A DNA stretch of 64,000 bases. Origin: Streptomyces morookaense (GTDB taxonomy: Bacteria; Actinomycetota; Actinomycetes; Streptomycetales; Streptomycetaceae). Where the stretch lies: positions 28,452 through 92,451 of the forward strand of contig NZ_JABBXF010000051.1 in NCBI RefSeq assembly GCF_013030945.1. Reading direction: 5' to 3'. Within the stretch, counting starts at the first letter, position 1; the number at the start of each line of letters is the position of its first letter. Position numbers and translations under genes: made by a program. Positions 20,352-27,969 of this stretch are shown here, piece by piece. The notes below the pieces were generated by a model. The model worked only from the letters and a program-made list of their open reading frames with translations, did not search any database and was not told where the DNA came from.

Positions 20352-20834
20352 CTACGACGGCCCTGCCAGTTCCGCCCATACCGTTTTGCCCACGCCGCCC
20401 TCGTGGCGGATCACGCCCCAGTTCAGGCACAGGCGCTGGACGATGAACATGCCGTGACCGCCGGGGCGGCCCGCGCGATGCGGGGTGCGAGGGGCCGGGG
20501 TGCCGGCGCCGAGGTCGGAGACCTCCAGGCGGAGGACCTTGCCGGTGCGGGTGACGCAGAGCTCTTCCGGACCGTCGGCGTGCAGGCACGCGTTCGTGAC
20601 GAGCTCGGAGACGACCAGCAGCACGTCCTCGGCCGCGGCGCGGTGGTCGGCCGTGGCCGCCGGGAGCCAGCCCCAGTCGTGCAGGGCCTGGCGCGTGAAG
20701 TCGCGTGAGAGCGGCACGGCACCGCTGACATCGACGAGGCGCAGCCGACGGCGCAGGCCGCCCGGCTGCTCCGAGCCGTCGGCCCCCGGGCCGGGGTCGT
20801 CCGGCGACGGCGGGGACGGCCGAGTGGTGCTCAT
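20352..20834 (-). CDS. prsI: Anti-sigma factor, RsbW/SpoIIAB-type serine kinase (PrsI-like)
   Basis: 160 residues of the GHKL ATPase fold: N box SELVTNACLHAD, G1 box VSDLGAGTP and GHGMFIVQRLCLNWG. Such proteins bind a SigB-type sigma factor and phosphorylate the partner anti-anti-sigma factor. Upstream on the same strand lies a STAS-domain gene and, divergent from that, a SigB/F-type sigma gene, matching the PrsI-ArsI-SigI partner-switching set of S. coelicolor as I remember it. The symbol rests on this synteny. The start codon overlaps the stop of a 16-codon open frame (TGATG). The N-terminal 30 residues are Pro/Asp-rich and probably disordered. Confidence 0.85.
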   Translation of the reverse strand: MSTTRPSPPSPDDPGPGADGSEQPGGLRRRLRLVDVSGAVPLSRDFTRQALHDWGWLPAATADHRAAAEDVLLVVSELVTNACLHADGPEELCVTRTGKVLRLEVSDLGAGTPAPRTPHRAGRPGGHGMFIVQRLCLNWGVIRHEGGVGKTVWAELAGPS

Positions 20835-20884
20835 CAGCTCTTCACCTCACCGATCACCGATTCAGAAGGGGTCATCTCGCACAT
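20834..20884 (-). CDS. Possible 16-codon leader peptide coupled to the anti-sigma gene
   Basis: The frame MCEMTPSESVIGEVKS begins at the ATG at 20884 and its TGA shares one base with the anti-sigma start (TGATG). The overlap suggests translational coupling that could set the ratio of anti-sigma factor to its antagonist. AGGAGA lies 14 bases before the ATG, 11 before an in-frame GTG at 20887. The frame is short enough to occur by chance. Confidence 0.3.
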   Translation of the reverse strand: MCEMTPSESVIGEVKS

Positions 20885-21007
20885 CACAGGGTCAGCTGTC
20901 TCCTGCCCCGGCGAACCGTGAGAACACCCACGGATTCGAGGCGGCTCCTGTGACACAGGCAACGGAGCGACAGCGGTCGAAAAAGAGAGGGGTGGCCTGC
21001 GAAGACC

Positions 21008-21376
21008 TCAGTCGGCGAGTGCCGCGTCGAGCGTGTCGTGGATGCTGAAGACGGCCCCGGCACCCGTGATCTCGAAGACCCGGGCCACGACGGGCCCCAT
21101 CGCGGCGAGATGGACGGCGCCACCGGCGGCCTCGGCCTTGAGCCGGGCGCCCAGGAGCACATTCAGTCCGGTGGAATCGCAGAATTCGAGCTGCGCGCAG
21201 TCGACGACGACACGGAGAGCACCTTCCTCGACACAGGAGTCGAGGAGTTCACGCAGCAGATCCGCCGTATGGTGATCGAGCTCACCCGCGGGCGTCAGGA
21301 CCGCCATTCTTCCGAGATGCCGGAACTCGACTTTCAGCCGACCCCTGCTCGCACTGCCGGCTTTACCGCAGTCCAT
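21008..21376 (-). CDS. arsI: Anti-anti-sigma factor, STAS domain (ArsI-like)
   Basis: 122 residues forming one STAS domain. The phospho-acceptor Ser lies in FCDSTGLNVLL, in the position used by SpoIIAA/RsbV proteins. When unphosphorylated it should bind the anti-sigma factor encoded 170 bases downstream and release the sigma factor encoded divergently. The ATG at 21376 is preferred because GAAGGGA sits at normal spacing; the ATG two codons upstream at 21382 directly abuts that site. The family's GELDHHTADLLRELL segment is well conserved. The symbol follows the S. coelicolor SigI system by gene order. Confidence 0.87.
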   Translation of the reverse strand: MDCGKAGSASRGRLKVEFRHLGRMAVLTPAGELDHHTADLLRELLDSCVEEGALRVVVDCAQLEFCDSTGLNVLLGARLKAEAAGGAVHLAAMGPVVARVFEITGAGAVFSIHDTLDAALAD

Positions 21377-21619
21377 GCGCATCCCTTCGTGGTGTGCCGC
21401 GCGTGATGCTCCGTGGAACCCTACGCCTTCCTTACGCGCTCCGGAAGCCAAAGTTCCGGCGTATCCGGCCATATACGGACAAACGCCACTTGCGATCGCA
21501 GGGCAAAGACCGGTAGGGCTAGAGGAGGACATCCACCACGGACGGCTTTGGAGGCGCCGCAAACCGCAGCAAAAGGTCACGGCTTCGGCTGCCATATGCC
21601 GAGAATGATGGAGGACACC

Positions 21620-22507
21620 ATGTCACCCCGGCTCGACGAAAAGCGCTCCACCCCCCAGGAGACCGCCTCGTCGGCAATCCTGCCCGAGCAACGGGACCCC
21701 GGTCTCGACGGGCTCCCCGAAATACCTCCCTACGAGGAGATCGGGGCGGTCGACGCACGGGCGCTGTCCAAGACGCTCTTCGCGCGCCTCGAATCGCTCG
21801 AAGAGGGCACCCACGACTACGCGTACGTCCGCAACACACTCGTCGAACTCAACCTGGCCCTGGTGAAGTTCGCCGCCTCCCGGTTCCGCACCCGCAGCGA
21901 ACCGATGGAGGACATCATCCAGGTCGGCACCATCGGCCTCATCAAGGCCATCGACCGCTTCGAGCTCAGCCGCGGTGTCGAATTCCCGACCTTCGCGATG
22001 CCGACCATCATCGGCGAGATCAAGCGCTTCTTCCGCGACACCAGTTGGTCGGTGCGCGTCCCGCGCCGCCTCCAGGAACTCCGTCTGGACCTGGCCAAGG
22101 CGGGAGACGAACTGGCGCAGCGCCTGGACCGTTCCCCCACCGTCGCCGAACTCGCCGAACGCCTCGGCCTGTCGGAGGACGAGGTCGTCGAGGGCATGGC
22201 CGCGAGCAACGCGTACACCGCGAGCTCGCTGGACGCCCAGACGGAGGAGGACGACACCGAGGGTTCGCTGTCGGACCGCATCGGCTACGAGGACAACAGC
22301 CTGGAAGGCGTCGAATACGTCGAGTCCCTCAAGCCGCTGATCGCCGAACTCCCGCCCCGGGACCGGAAGATCCTCTCCCTGCGCTTCGTGGCGAACATGA
22401 CGCAGTCGGAGATCGGCGAGGAGCTGGGCATCTCCCAGATGCATGTGTCGCGGCTGCTGTCGCGCACGCTGGTGAAGCTGCGGCGGGGGCTGCTGACGGA
22501 GGAGTAG
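21620..22507 (+). CDS. sigI: RNA polymerase sigma factor, SigB/SigF family (SigI-like)
   Basis: 295 residues with regions 2, 3 and 4 and no region 1.1. Region 2 includes MEDIIQVGTIGLIKAIDRFE and PTFAMPTIIGEIKRFFRD, and region 4 ends with MTQSEIGEELGISQMHVSRL, all typical of the general-stress and sporulation group. The ATG at 21620 has GGAGG five bases upstream; ATGs at 21605 and 21608 are less well placed. It diverges from the anti-anti-sigma and anti-sigma genes, which should control it by partner switching. Streptomyces carry about nine paralogues, so the symbol rests on neighbours. A strong hairpin follows the stop. Confidence 0.9.
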   Translation: MSPRLDEKRSTPQETASSAILPEQRDPGLDGLPEIPPYEEIGAVDARALSKTLFARLESLEEGTHDYAYVRNTLVELNLALVKFAASRFRTRSEPMEDIIQVGTIGLIKAIDRFELSRGVEFPTFAMPTIIGEIKRFFRDTSWSVRVPRRLQELRLDLAKAGDELAQRLDRSPTVAELAERLGLSEDEVVEGMAASNAYTASSLDAQTEEDDTEGSLSDRIGYEDNSLEGVEYVESLKPLIAELPPRDRKILSLRFVANMTQSEIGEELGISQMHVSRLLSRTLVKLRRGLLTEE

Positions 22508-22516
22508 CGGACCGCC

Positions 22517-22544
22517 GGGGCCTGACCGCAGCCGGTCAGGCCCC
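22517..22544. terminator. Perfect 11-bp hairpin between convergent genes
   Basis: GGGGCCTGACC and GGTCAGGCCCC enclose six bases. It begins ten bases after the sigma-factor stop and covers the last codons of the convergent membrane-protein gene, so it can end transcription from both sides. Confidence 0.75.
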
Positions 22545-23660
22545 GGGCTCTGCTTCGTCGGCCGTCTCGAGCACCCGCAGTATCCGTTCGGCCAGTCGGC
22601 TGCGCTCCGACGAGCGGGCGACGAACCCGCCGGGAGCCAGTTGCGTGCGCAAAGCCGCGGCCAGCCGGTTGCGTTCCGGCTGTGCCAGGTACGGGGTCAG
22701 CAACTCCGCTGCCACCAGGGACTGGTACTGCTCGAAGGCCGACCGGGACCGGGTGAGGGAATCCAGGACCGCATCCAGGTGCGCGGGATCCGGCGCGCCC
22801 TGCATGAGGGCGAGTGCGTAGACGCGCTCCCCCTCGCTTCCGCGGCCGAAGAATTCCTTCACCTGCTCCGGGCCGAGGCCGGAATCCCGGGCCGAGGCCC
22901 GGGCGGCGTCGACCACCGCCTGCAGCTGGATGGTGCGGTGGCTGCCCGACGGAAGCCGGCGGCGCAGCTCGTCGTAGCGCTGCGCCTCCCGCTGCGGGGA
23001 CCCGAGTTGCTCCAGGGCCAGGGCCCGCAAGGTGTCCGCCTCGTCGTGCCGTCCGCGGTCGGACAGGGTCTCGGCCTCCACGAAGCTCTGGAGCGCCTTG
23101 CTGTCCGCCTCGGAGAGCGCCGAGGCGAGGAGCAGCCGGGTGACGAGCCAGCCGCTGAGGAAGCCCAGTATGAGGAACTCCACCGTCAGCGCCCCCGCGA
23201 AGACCGCGCTGTCGGCCCGGGCGCCGAAGCCGGGGGCCAGGTCCCTGCAGAGCCGCTTGAACAGGCGGGCCAGGCTGTCGAGTTGGGTGAGGCCGGCGCC
23301 GATGAGCAGTTTGGTCAGCCAGTCGGAGACCTGCTCCAGGTTGGTGTTGGCCGCGTAGGCGGGCCGCGCTTCCTCCTGCGGTGGCGTCCCCTCGGGCTGC
23401 GCCGCAAGGGCACGGGGAACGCCGAACAGGAACCCGAGCCCCGCCCCGACGGCGGCCACCGCGCCGGTGACCAGCAGCCCGGCGCCGATCACCGAGAGCG
23501 GTTCCGCGCAGCGCGTGGCGTACAGCACCAGGCTCAGCACGCCCGTCCCCGCCAGGACGGTCGCCACCGTGCCCACCCGGCGGCTCACGCGCGCCGACCG
23601 CCCCTCGATCCGTCGGCGGCGGGCCACCGGTAAGGCCGGTCTGCCCGGGTTGTTCGTCAT
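22536..23660 (-). CDS. Membrane protein of unknown function
   Basis: 374 residues from the ATG at 23660. An Arg-rich start is followed by two close membrane spans (about 25-48 and 55-80, GLGFLFGVP), a loop with the motif NLEQVSDWLTKLLIGAGLTQL, and a third span (EFLILGFLSGWLVTRLLLA). The C-terminal half is soluble, charged and helical, and may contain tetratricopeptide-like repeats (ALSEADSKALQSFVEAETLSDRGRHDEAD). I do not recognise a characterised family. Position next to the sigma factor could mean a role in stress physiology, but they are convergent and not co-transcribed. Confidence 0.75.
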   Translation of the reverse strand: MTNNPGRPALPVARRRRIEGRSARVSRRVGTVATVLAGTGVLSLVLYATRCAEPLSVIGAGLLVTGAVAAVGAGLGFLFGVPRALAAQPEGTPPQEEARPAYAANTNLEQVSDWLTKLLIGAGLTQLDSLARLFKRLCRDLAPGFGARADSAVFAGALTVEFLILGFLSGWLVTRLLLASALSEADSKALQSFVEAETLSDRGRHDEADTLRALALEQLGSPQREAQRYDELRRRLPSGSHRTIQLQAVVDAARASARDSGLGPEQVKEFFGRGSEGERVYALALMQGAPDPAHLDAVLDSLTRSRSAFEQYQSLVAAELLTPYLAQPERNRLAAALRTQLAPGGFVARSSERSRLAERILRVLETADEAEPGA

Positions 23661-23721
23661 CCTGCCCCCCCACACCTCGGATTTGACCTTCACACCGGTG
23701 TGAGAATCTAGCGTTGCGGCC

Positions 23722-24225
23722 ATGCCGGACGACAACACCAACCCCGCACACAACAGCAATCCCTTCAACCTCCGCGTCATCGAGGAGTTCCGGGCCAACG
23801 GAGGCCGCGTCGGCGGGCAGTTCGCAGGTGTGAAGCTGTTGCTGCTCACCACGCGCGGTACACGCAGCGGGCTGCTGCGGACGACGCCGCTGGTGCATCT
23901 GCCGGACGGCGAACGGCTCGTCGTCTTCGCGTCCAACGGCGGCGCGCCCACCGCGCCCGCCTGGTTCCGCAATGCGATGGCCGCGCCAGACGACATCACC
24001 GTCGAAGTGGGCGAGGAGCGCTACGCGGCCCGCGCCGGGCTCGTCGACGCGGCCGAGCACGACGCCCTGTGGGCACGGCAGATCGCCGCCGACCCGGCGT
24101 TCGCCGCCTTCCGGGAACGGGCGTTGCAGGCGGGCCGGGTCACACCGCTCGTCGCGCTGCGGCGTCACACCACCCGGACGCCCCGCTGCCAGACCGCCGA
24201 GACCAGCGGGACGCCCGGCCGGTAG
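23722..24225 (+). CDS. Deazaflavin (F420)-dependent nitroreductase family protein
   Basis: 167 residues of the Ddn/DUF385 split-barrel family, which use reduced F420 to reduce small electrophiles or quinones. Recognisable segments are GVKLLLLTTRGTRSGLLRTT, PLVHLPDGERLVVFASNGG and PAWFRNAMAAPDDITVEV, the latter forming the cofactor pocket. It diverges from the membrane protein gene. Its last 61 bases overlap the convergent hutI gene, so the tail after about residue 147 is probably not conserved. Physiological substrate unknown. Confidence 0.88.
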   Translation: MPDDNTNPAHNSNPFNLRVIEEFRANGGRVGGQFAGVKLLLLTTRGTRSGLLRTTPLVHLPDGERLVVFASNGGAPTAPAWFRNAMAAPDDITVEVGEERYAARAGLVDAAEHDALWARQIAADPAFAAFRERALQAGRVTPLVALRRHTTRTPRCQTAETSGTPGR

Positions 24226-25340
24226 GCCAGGTGGACATGGGACGGGGCGTCCAGGAGCAGCACGTCCGCCCGGGCGCCCGGTGCCACGCGGCCGATGTCC
24301 GTGCGGCGCAGGGCCGCCGCGCCGCCCGCCGTCGCGGACCACACCGCCTCGTCCGGCGTCATGCCCATGTCCCGCACCGCCAGCGCGATGCAGAACGGGA
24401 CGGAACTGGTGAAGGACGAGCCGGGGTTGCAGTCCGTGGACAGGGCGACCGTCGCGCCCGCGTCGAGCAGGCGGCGCGCATCCGGCCACTGCGCCCGCGT
24501 GGAGAACTCCGCGCCGGGGAGGAGCGTGGCCACGGTGTCGCCGCCCGCCAGCGCGTCGACGTCCGCATCCGTCAGGTGCGTGCAGTGGTCGGCGGAGGCC
24601 GCGCCGAGCTCCACCGCCAGCTGGACGCCGGGGCCGTGCCCGAGCTGGTTGGCGTGGACGCGCGGGGTCAGGCCACGGGCCCGGCCCGCCTCCAGGATCG
24701 TCCGGGCCTGGTCGCCGTCGAAGGCGCCCTTCTCGCAGAAGACGTCGACCCAACGGGCGTGCGGGGCACAGGCGTCCAGCATCTCGCCGGTGACCAGGGC
24801 CACATAGGCCTCCGGGTCCGCCGCGTAGTCGGGGGAGACGATGTGGGCACCGAGGTAGGTCACCTCGTCGAGGTGGGCGGCGGCGATGCGCAGCGCGCGG
24901 GCCTCGTCCGCGGTGGTCAGGCCGTAGCCGGACTTGGTCTCCAGGGTCGTGGTGCCCTGGCGCAGCGCCTCGCGGACGTATCGCAGGAGGTTGGCCTCCA
25001 GTTCCTCGTCCGTGGCGGCGCGGGTGGCGGCGACGGTGGTGCGGATGCCGCCCGCGCTGTAACTCTGCCCGGACATCCGCGCGTTGAACTCGGCGGTGCG
25101 GTCGCCCGCGAAGACCAGGTGGGAGTGGGAGTCGACGAAGCCGGGGAGTGCGGCGCGGCCCGCGGCGTCGACGGCGTTGTCAGTGGCGGGTGCTTTCCTG
25201 GATGCACCGACCCAGGCGATGCGGTCGCCGTCGACGACGACCGCCGCGTCCTGGATCAGACCGAGCGGGCCTGCACCGAGGGAGGGGTCGTTGGTGACGA
25301 GACTGCCGATGTTCGTGATGGCTGTGGTCGCTGTGGTCAT
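24165..25340 (-). CDS. hutI: Imidazolonepropionase
   Basis: Third step of histidine breakdown: imidazolonepropionate to N-formimino-L-glutamate. 391 residues from the ATG at 25340 (GGAGGAAAG upstream). The amidohydrolase metal site is visible as GFVDSHSHLVFAGDR, HANQLGHGPGVQLA and LSTDCNPGSSFTSS. It is the last gene of the hut operon, 20 bases after hutF. Its 3' end overlaps the convergent F420 oxidoreductase gene by 61 bases. Length and motifs are normal for HutI. Confidence 0.96.
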   Translation of the reverse strand: MTTATTAITNIGSLVTNDPSLGAGPLGLIQDAAVVVDGDRIAWVGASRKAPATDNAVDAAGRAALPGFVDSHSHLVFAGDRTAEFNARMSGQSYSAGGIRTTVAATRAATDEELEANLLRYVREALRQGTTTLETKSGYGLTTADEARALRIAAAHLDEVTYLGAHIVSPDYAADPEAYVALVTGEMLDACAPHARWVDVFCEKGAFDGDQARTILEAGRARGLTPRVHANQLGHGPGVQLAVELGAASADHCTHLTDADVDALAGGDTVATLLPGAEFSTRAQWPDARRLLDAGATVALSTDCNPGSSFTSSVPFCIALAVRDMGMTPDEAVWSATAGGAAALRRTDIGRVAPGARADVLLLDAPSHVHLAYRPGVPLVSAVWQRGVRVV

Positions 25341-25360
25341 CGGGGTGCTTTCCTCCGCCT

Positions 25361-26713
25361 TCAACGTCCGCCGGTCAGCGCGGCGATGGAGTCGGCCAGG
25401 GCGCGGGGCACGTCCGGGACGAGCTGGTGGACCCCGTCGCGGACGATGTGCCGGCCGCCGGTCACCGTATGCCGGATGTCCGCTCCGGTCCCGGCGAATA
25501 CGGCCGTCTCGGCGCCGAGCCGGGGCGGCGGTCCCGCGGTGCGGACGGAGTCCAGTGCCAGCGTGGTGAAGTCGGCGAGCGCGCCCGCCTCCAGCCGGCC
25601 CGCGTCGGGCCGGCCGAGGGCGGCGTGACCGTCGGCGGAGGCGGCCCGCAGCAGGGCGGCCGCCGTCCAGTGGCCGCGGGTGCGGGTGCGCAGGCGCTCG
25701 TCGAGTTCCATCGCGCGGGCCTCTTCGAGCAGGTCGATCACGGCGTGGCTGTCGCTGCCGAGGGAGAGGGGGGAGCCCGCGCGCTGCAGGGCGGCGGCGG
25801 GGCCGATGCCGTCGGCCAGGTCGCGCTCGGTGGTCGGGCACATGCAGGTGCCGGTGCCGGAGCCGCCGAGGAGGGCGATGTCCTCGTCGGTGAGGTGCGT
25901 GGCGTGCACGGCGGTGGTGCGCGGGCCGAGGACGCCGTGGTCGGCGAGGAGCCGGGTGGGGGTGCAGCCGTGCGCCGCGCGGCAGGCGTCGTTCTCGGCG
26001 GTCTGCTCGGAGAGGTGGACGTGCAGGGGGGCGTCGCGCTCCGCGGCCCAGGCGGCGACGGTCGCCAGGGCATCGGCGGGCACGGCGCGCACGGAGTGCA
26101 CGGCGGCGCCGATCCGGACGTGGCCGGCGTCGGCGGGCTTGAAGGCGGAGAGCCGGTCCGCCCAGGCGTCCACCGTGCCGTCGGAGAAGCGCAGTTGGTG
26201 GTGGTTGGGGGGCTCGCCGAAGCCGGACGAGAGATAGGCGGTGTCGAGAAGGGTGATGCGGATGCCGGCTGCGGCCGCGGCCTCGGTCAGGGCCTCGCCC
26301 ATGGCGTTGGGGTCGCCGTAGGGCGTGCCGCCGGGGGCGTGATGGACGTAGTGGAACTCGCCGACGGAGGTGATGCCGGCCAGCGCCATCTCGGCGTAGA
26401 CGGCGCGGGCGAGGGCGAAGTAGGAGTCGGGGGTGAGGTTCTGGGCGGCCTGGTACATCACCTCGCGCCAGGTCCAGAAGGTGCCCGAGCCGACCTGGGT
26501 GCGGCTGCGGAGGGCCCGGTGGAAAGCATGACTGTGGCTGTTCGCGAGCCCCGGCAGGGTCAGGCCCCGCAGGAGGGTGGCCCCGGGCGGCGGGGTCGGC
26601 ACCTCGGTGCGGACGGCCGTGATGCGGCCGTCCGACACCTCGATGGCCACGCCCGGTTCGACCGCGGGGTCGATCCAGGCGTGCTCGGCCCAGTAGGTCA
26701 CGGTCACCGGCAC
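25361..26713 (-). CDS. hutF: Formimidoylglutamate deiminase
   Basis: 450 residues of the amidohydrolase superfamily. It hydrolyses N-formimino-L-glutamate to N-formyl-L-glutamate and ammonia, the five-step branch of histidine catabolism. Motifs are LPGLANSHSHAFHRALR (metal ligands), VHLSEQTAENDAC and SLGSDSHAVIDLLEEARAME. The long N-terminal VTYWAEHAWIDPAVEPGVAI is typical of HutF and separates it from HutI. The start overlaps the upstream amidohydrolase stop by ten bases. Its product needs a deformylase, for which the M20 enzyme next door is the best candidate in this operon. Confidence 0.94.
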   Translation of the reverse strand: MPVTVTYWAEHAWIDPAVEPGVAIEVSDGRITAVRTEVPTPPPGATLLRGLTLPGLANSHSHAFHRALRSRTQVGSGTFWTWREVMYQAAQNLTPDSYFALARAVYAEMALAGITSVGEFHYVHHAPGGTPYGDPNAMGEALTEAAAAAGIRITLLDTAYLSSGFGEPPNHHQLRFSDGTVDAWADRLSAFKPADAGHVRIGAAVHSVRAVPADALATVAAWAAERDAPLHVHLSEQTAENDACRAAHGCTPTRLLADHGVLGPRTTAVHATHLTDEDIALLGGSGTGTCMCPTTERDLADGIGPAAALQRAGSPLSLGSDSHAVIDLLEEARAMELDERLRTRTRGHWTAAALLRAASADGHAALGRPDAGRLEAGALADFTTLALDSVRTAGPPPRLGAETAVFAGTGADIRHTVTGGRHIVRDGVHQLVPDVPRALADSIAALTGGR

Positions 26714-27969
26714 GCGAGGCCCTCCAGTACGTCGGCGAGTGCGGTCACTCCGGCCGTGCAGTCGTCCTCGGCGGCCGTCTCGGCGGGCGAGTGCGAGACG
26801 CCGGTGGGGTTGCGGACGAAGAGCATGGCGGTGGGAACGGTGCCGGACAAGATACCGGCGTCGTGGCCCGCGCCCGTGGGCAGGACCGGTGCGCCGCCGA
26901 GCATCTTGGCCAGTTCGTCGCGCAGGCCGTGGGCGAACTCGACGACGGGGGTGAAGGACTCCCGGGTGATCCGGACGTCCACGCCGTCGCGCTTGCCGCG
27001 CTCGACCGCGGCCTGTTCGACGGCGGCGACGACCTCGGCGAGGGTCTCCTCGTCGGCGGCGCGGGAGTCCAGCCAGCCGCGGACGAGCGAGGCGATGGCG
27101 TTGACGCCGTTCGGCTCGACGCTCACCTTGCCGAAGGTGGCCAGGGCACCGGCGAGCCGGGCCTTCTTGCGGGCGGCGAGGACGGTGTTGGCGTAGGTCA
27201 GCATCGGGTCGCGGCGGTCCTCGATGCGGGTGGTGCCGGCGTGGTTGGCCTCGCCGTGGAAGTCGAAGCGCCAGCGGCCGTGCGGCCAGATCGCCGACGC
27301 GACGCCCACCGGGTGCGGAGTGTCGGCCAGGGCCCGGCCCTGTTCGACGTGCAGCTCGACGAACGCACCGATGCGGGCGAGGCGTTCGGGGTCGGGGCCG
27401 ATGGCGTCCGGGTCGTACCCGGCGCGTTCCATGGCCTGCGGGAGGGTGATCCCGTCGGCGTCGCGGAGCGCGTGCGCCTTGTCGACGGTGAGCTGTCCGG
27501 CGGTCAGCCGGGAGCCGACGCAGGCGAGGCCGAAGCGGGCTCCCTCCTCGTCGCCGAAGTTGACGACGGCGAGGGGGCGGTTCGGCCGGGCGCCGCGGGC
27601 GCGGAGCTCGTCGAGGGCGGCGAAGGACGACACGACGCCGAGGGGGCCGTCGAAGGCGCCGCCGTCGGGGACGGAGTCGAGGTGGGAGCCGGTGACGACG
27701 GCGTCGTCACCGGCCGGGTCGCCGAGCCAGGCCCACTGGTTGCCGTTGCGGTCCAGCTCGTAGGTGAGACCGCGGCGCTCGGCCTGTTCGCGGAACCAGG
27801 CGCGGCAGTCGGCATCGGCTCCGGTCCAGGCGAAGCGGCGGTAACCGCCGGTGGCCGCGTTGCGGCCGATGGGGAGCAGGTCGCGCCACATCTCGTGGAA
27901 CGAGGGTGCGGGTGCGGGTCCGTTGTGGCTGGTCGCGCCCCTTTCGGGGCGCGGTTGCCCGGTATTCAC
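26704..27969 (-). CDS. M20 family amidohydrolase (AllC/carbamoylase type), possible N-formylglutamate hydrolase
   Basis: 421 residues from a GTG at 27969 that overlaps the hutU stop (GTGA). Dimetal M20 motifs are VVTGSHLDSVPDGGAFDG, FGDEEGARFG, FVELHVEQG, ANHAGTTRIEDRRDP and LPTGAGHDAG. Relatives cleave allantoate or N-carbamoyl amino acids. Here it lies between hutU and hutF, and no classical hutG is present, so hydrolysis of N-formylglutamate is a reasonable inference, not shown. The first 16 residues (NTGQPRPERGATSHNG) are encoded by a copy of the dispersed repeat. The ATG at 27891, just after the repeat, would give the family-like start MWRDLLPIGR but lacks a good ribosome site. Confidence 0.87.
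   Translation of the reverse strand: MNTGQPRPERGATSHNGPAPAPSFHEMWRDLLPIGRNAATGGYRRFAWTGADADCRAWFREQAERRGLTYELDRNGNQWAWLGDPAGDDAVVTGSHLDSVPDGGAFDGPLGVVSSFAALDELRARGARPNRPLAVVNFGDEEGARFGLACVGSRLTAGQLTVDKAHALRDADGITLPQAMERAGYDPDAIGPDPERLARIGAFVELHVEQGRALADTPHPVGVASAIWPHGRWRFDFHGEANHAGTTRIEDRRDPMLTYANTVLAARKKARLAGALATFGKVSVEPNGVNAIASLVRGWLDSRAADEETLAEVVAAVEQAAVERGKRDGVDVRITRESFTPVVEFAHGLRDELAKMLGGAPVLPTGAGHDAGILSGTVPTAMLFVRNPTGVSHSPAETAAEDDCTAGVTALADVLEGLACR
27924..27960 (-). repeat. Dispersed palindromic repeat at the 5' end of the M20 gene
   Basis: The hairpin core GCGCCCC/GGGGCGC (27935-27941 and 27946-27952) and the reversed tail TGGCTGGTCGC match the repeat family. The central GGGGAACTG part is missing. 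It falls within the coding start of the M20 amidohydrolase if translation begins at the coupled GTG. Confidence 0.65.
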
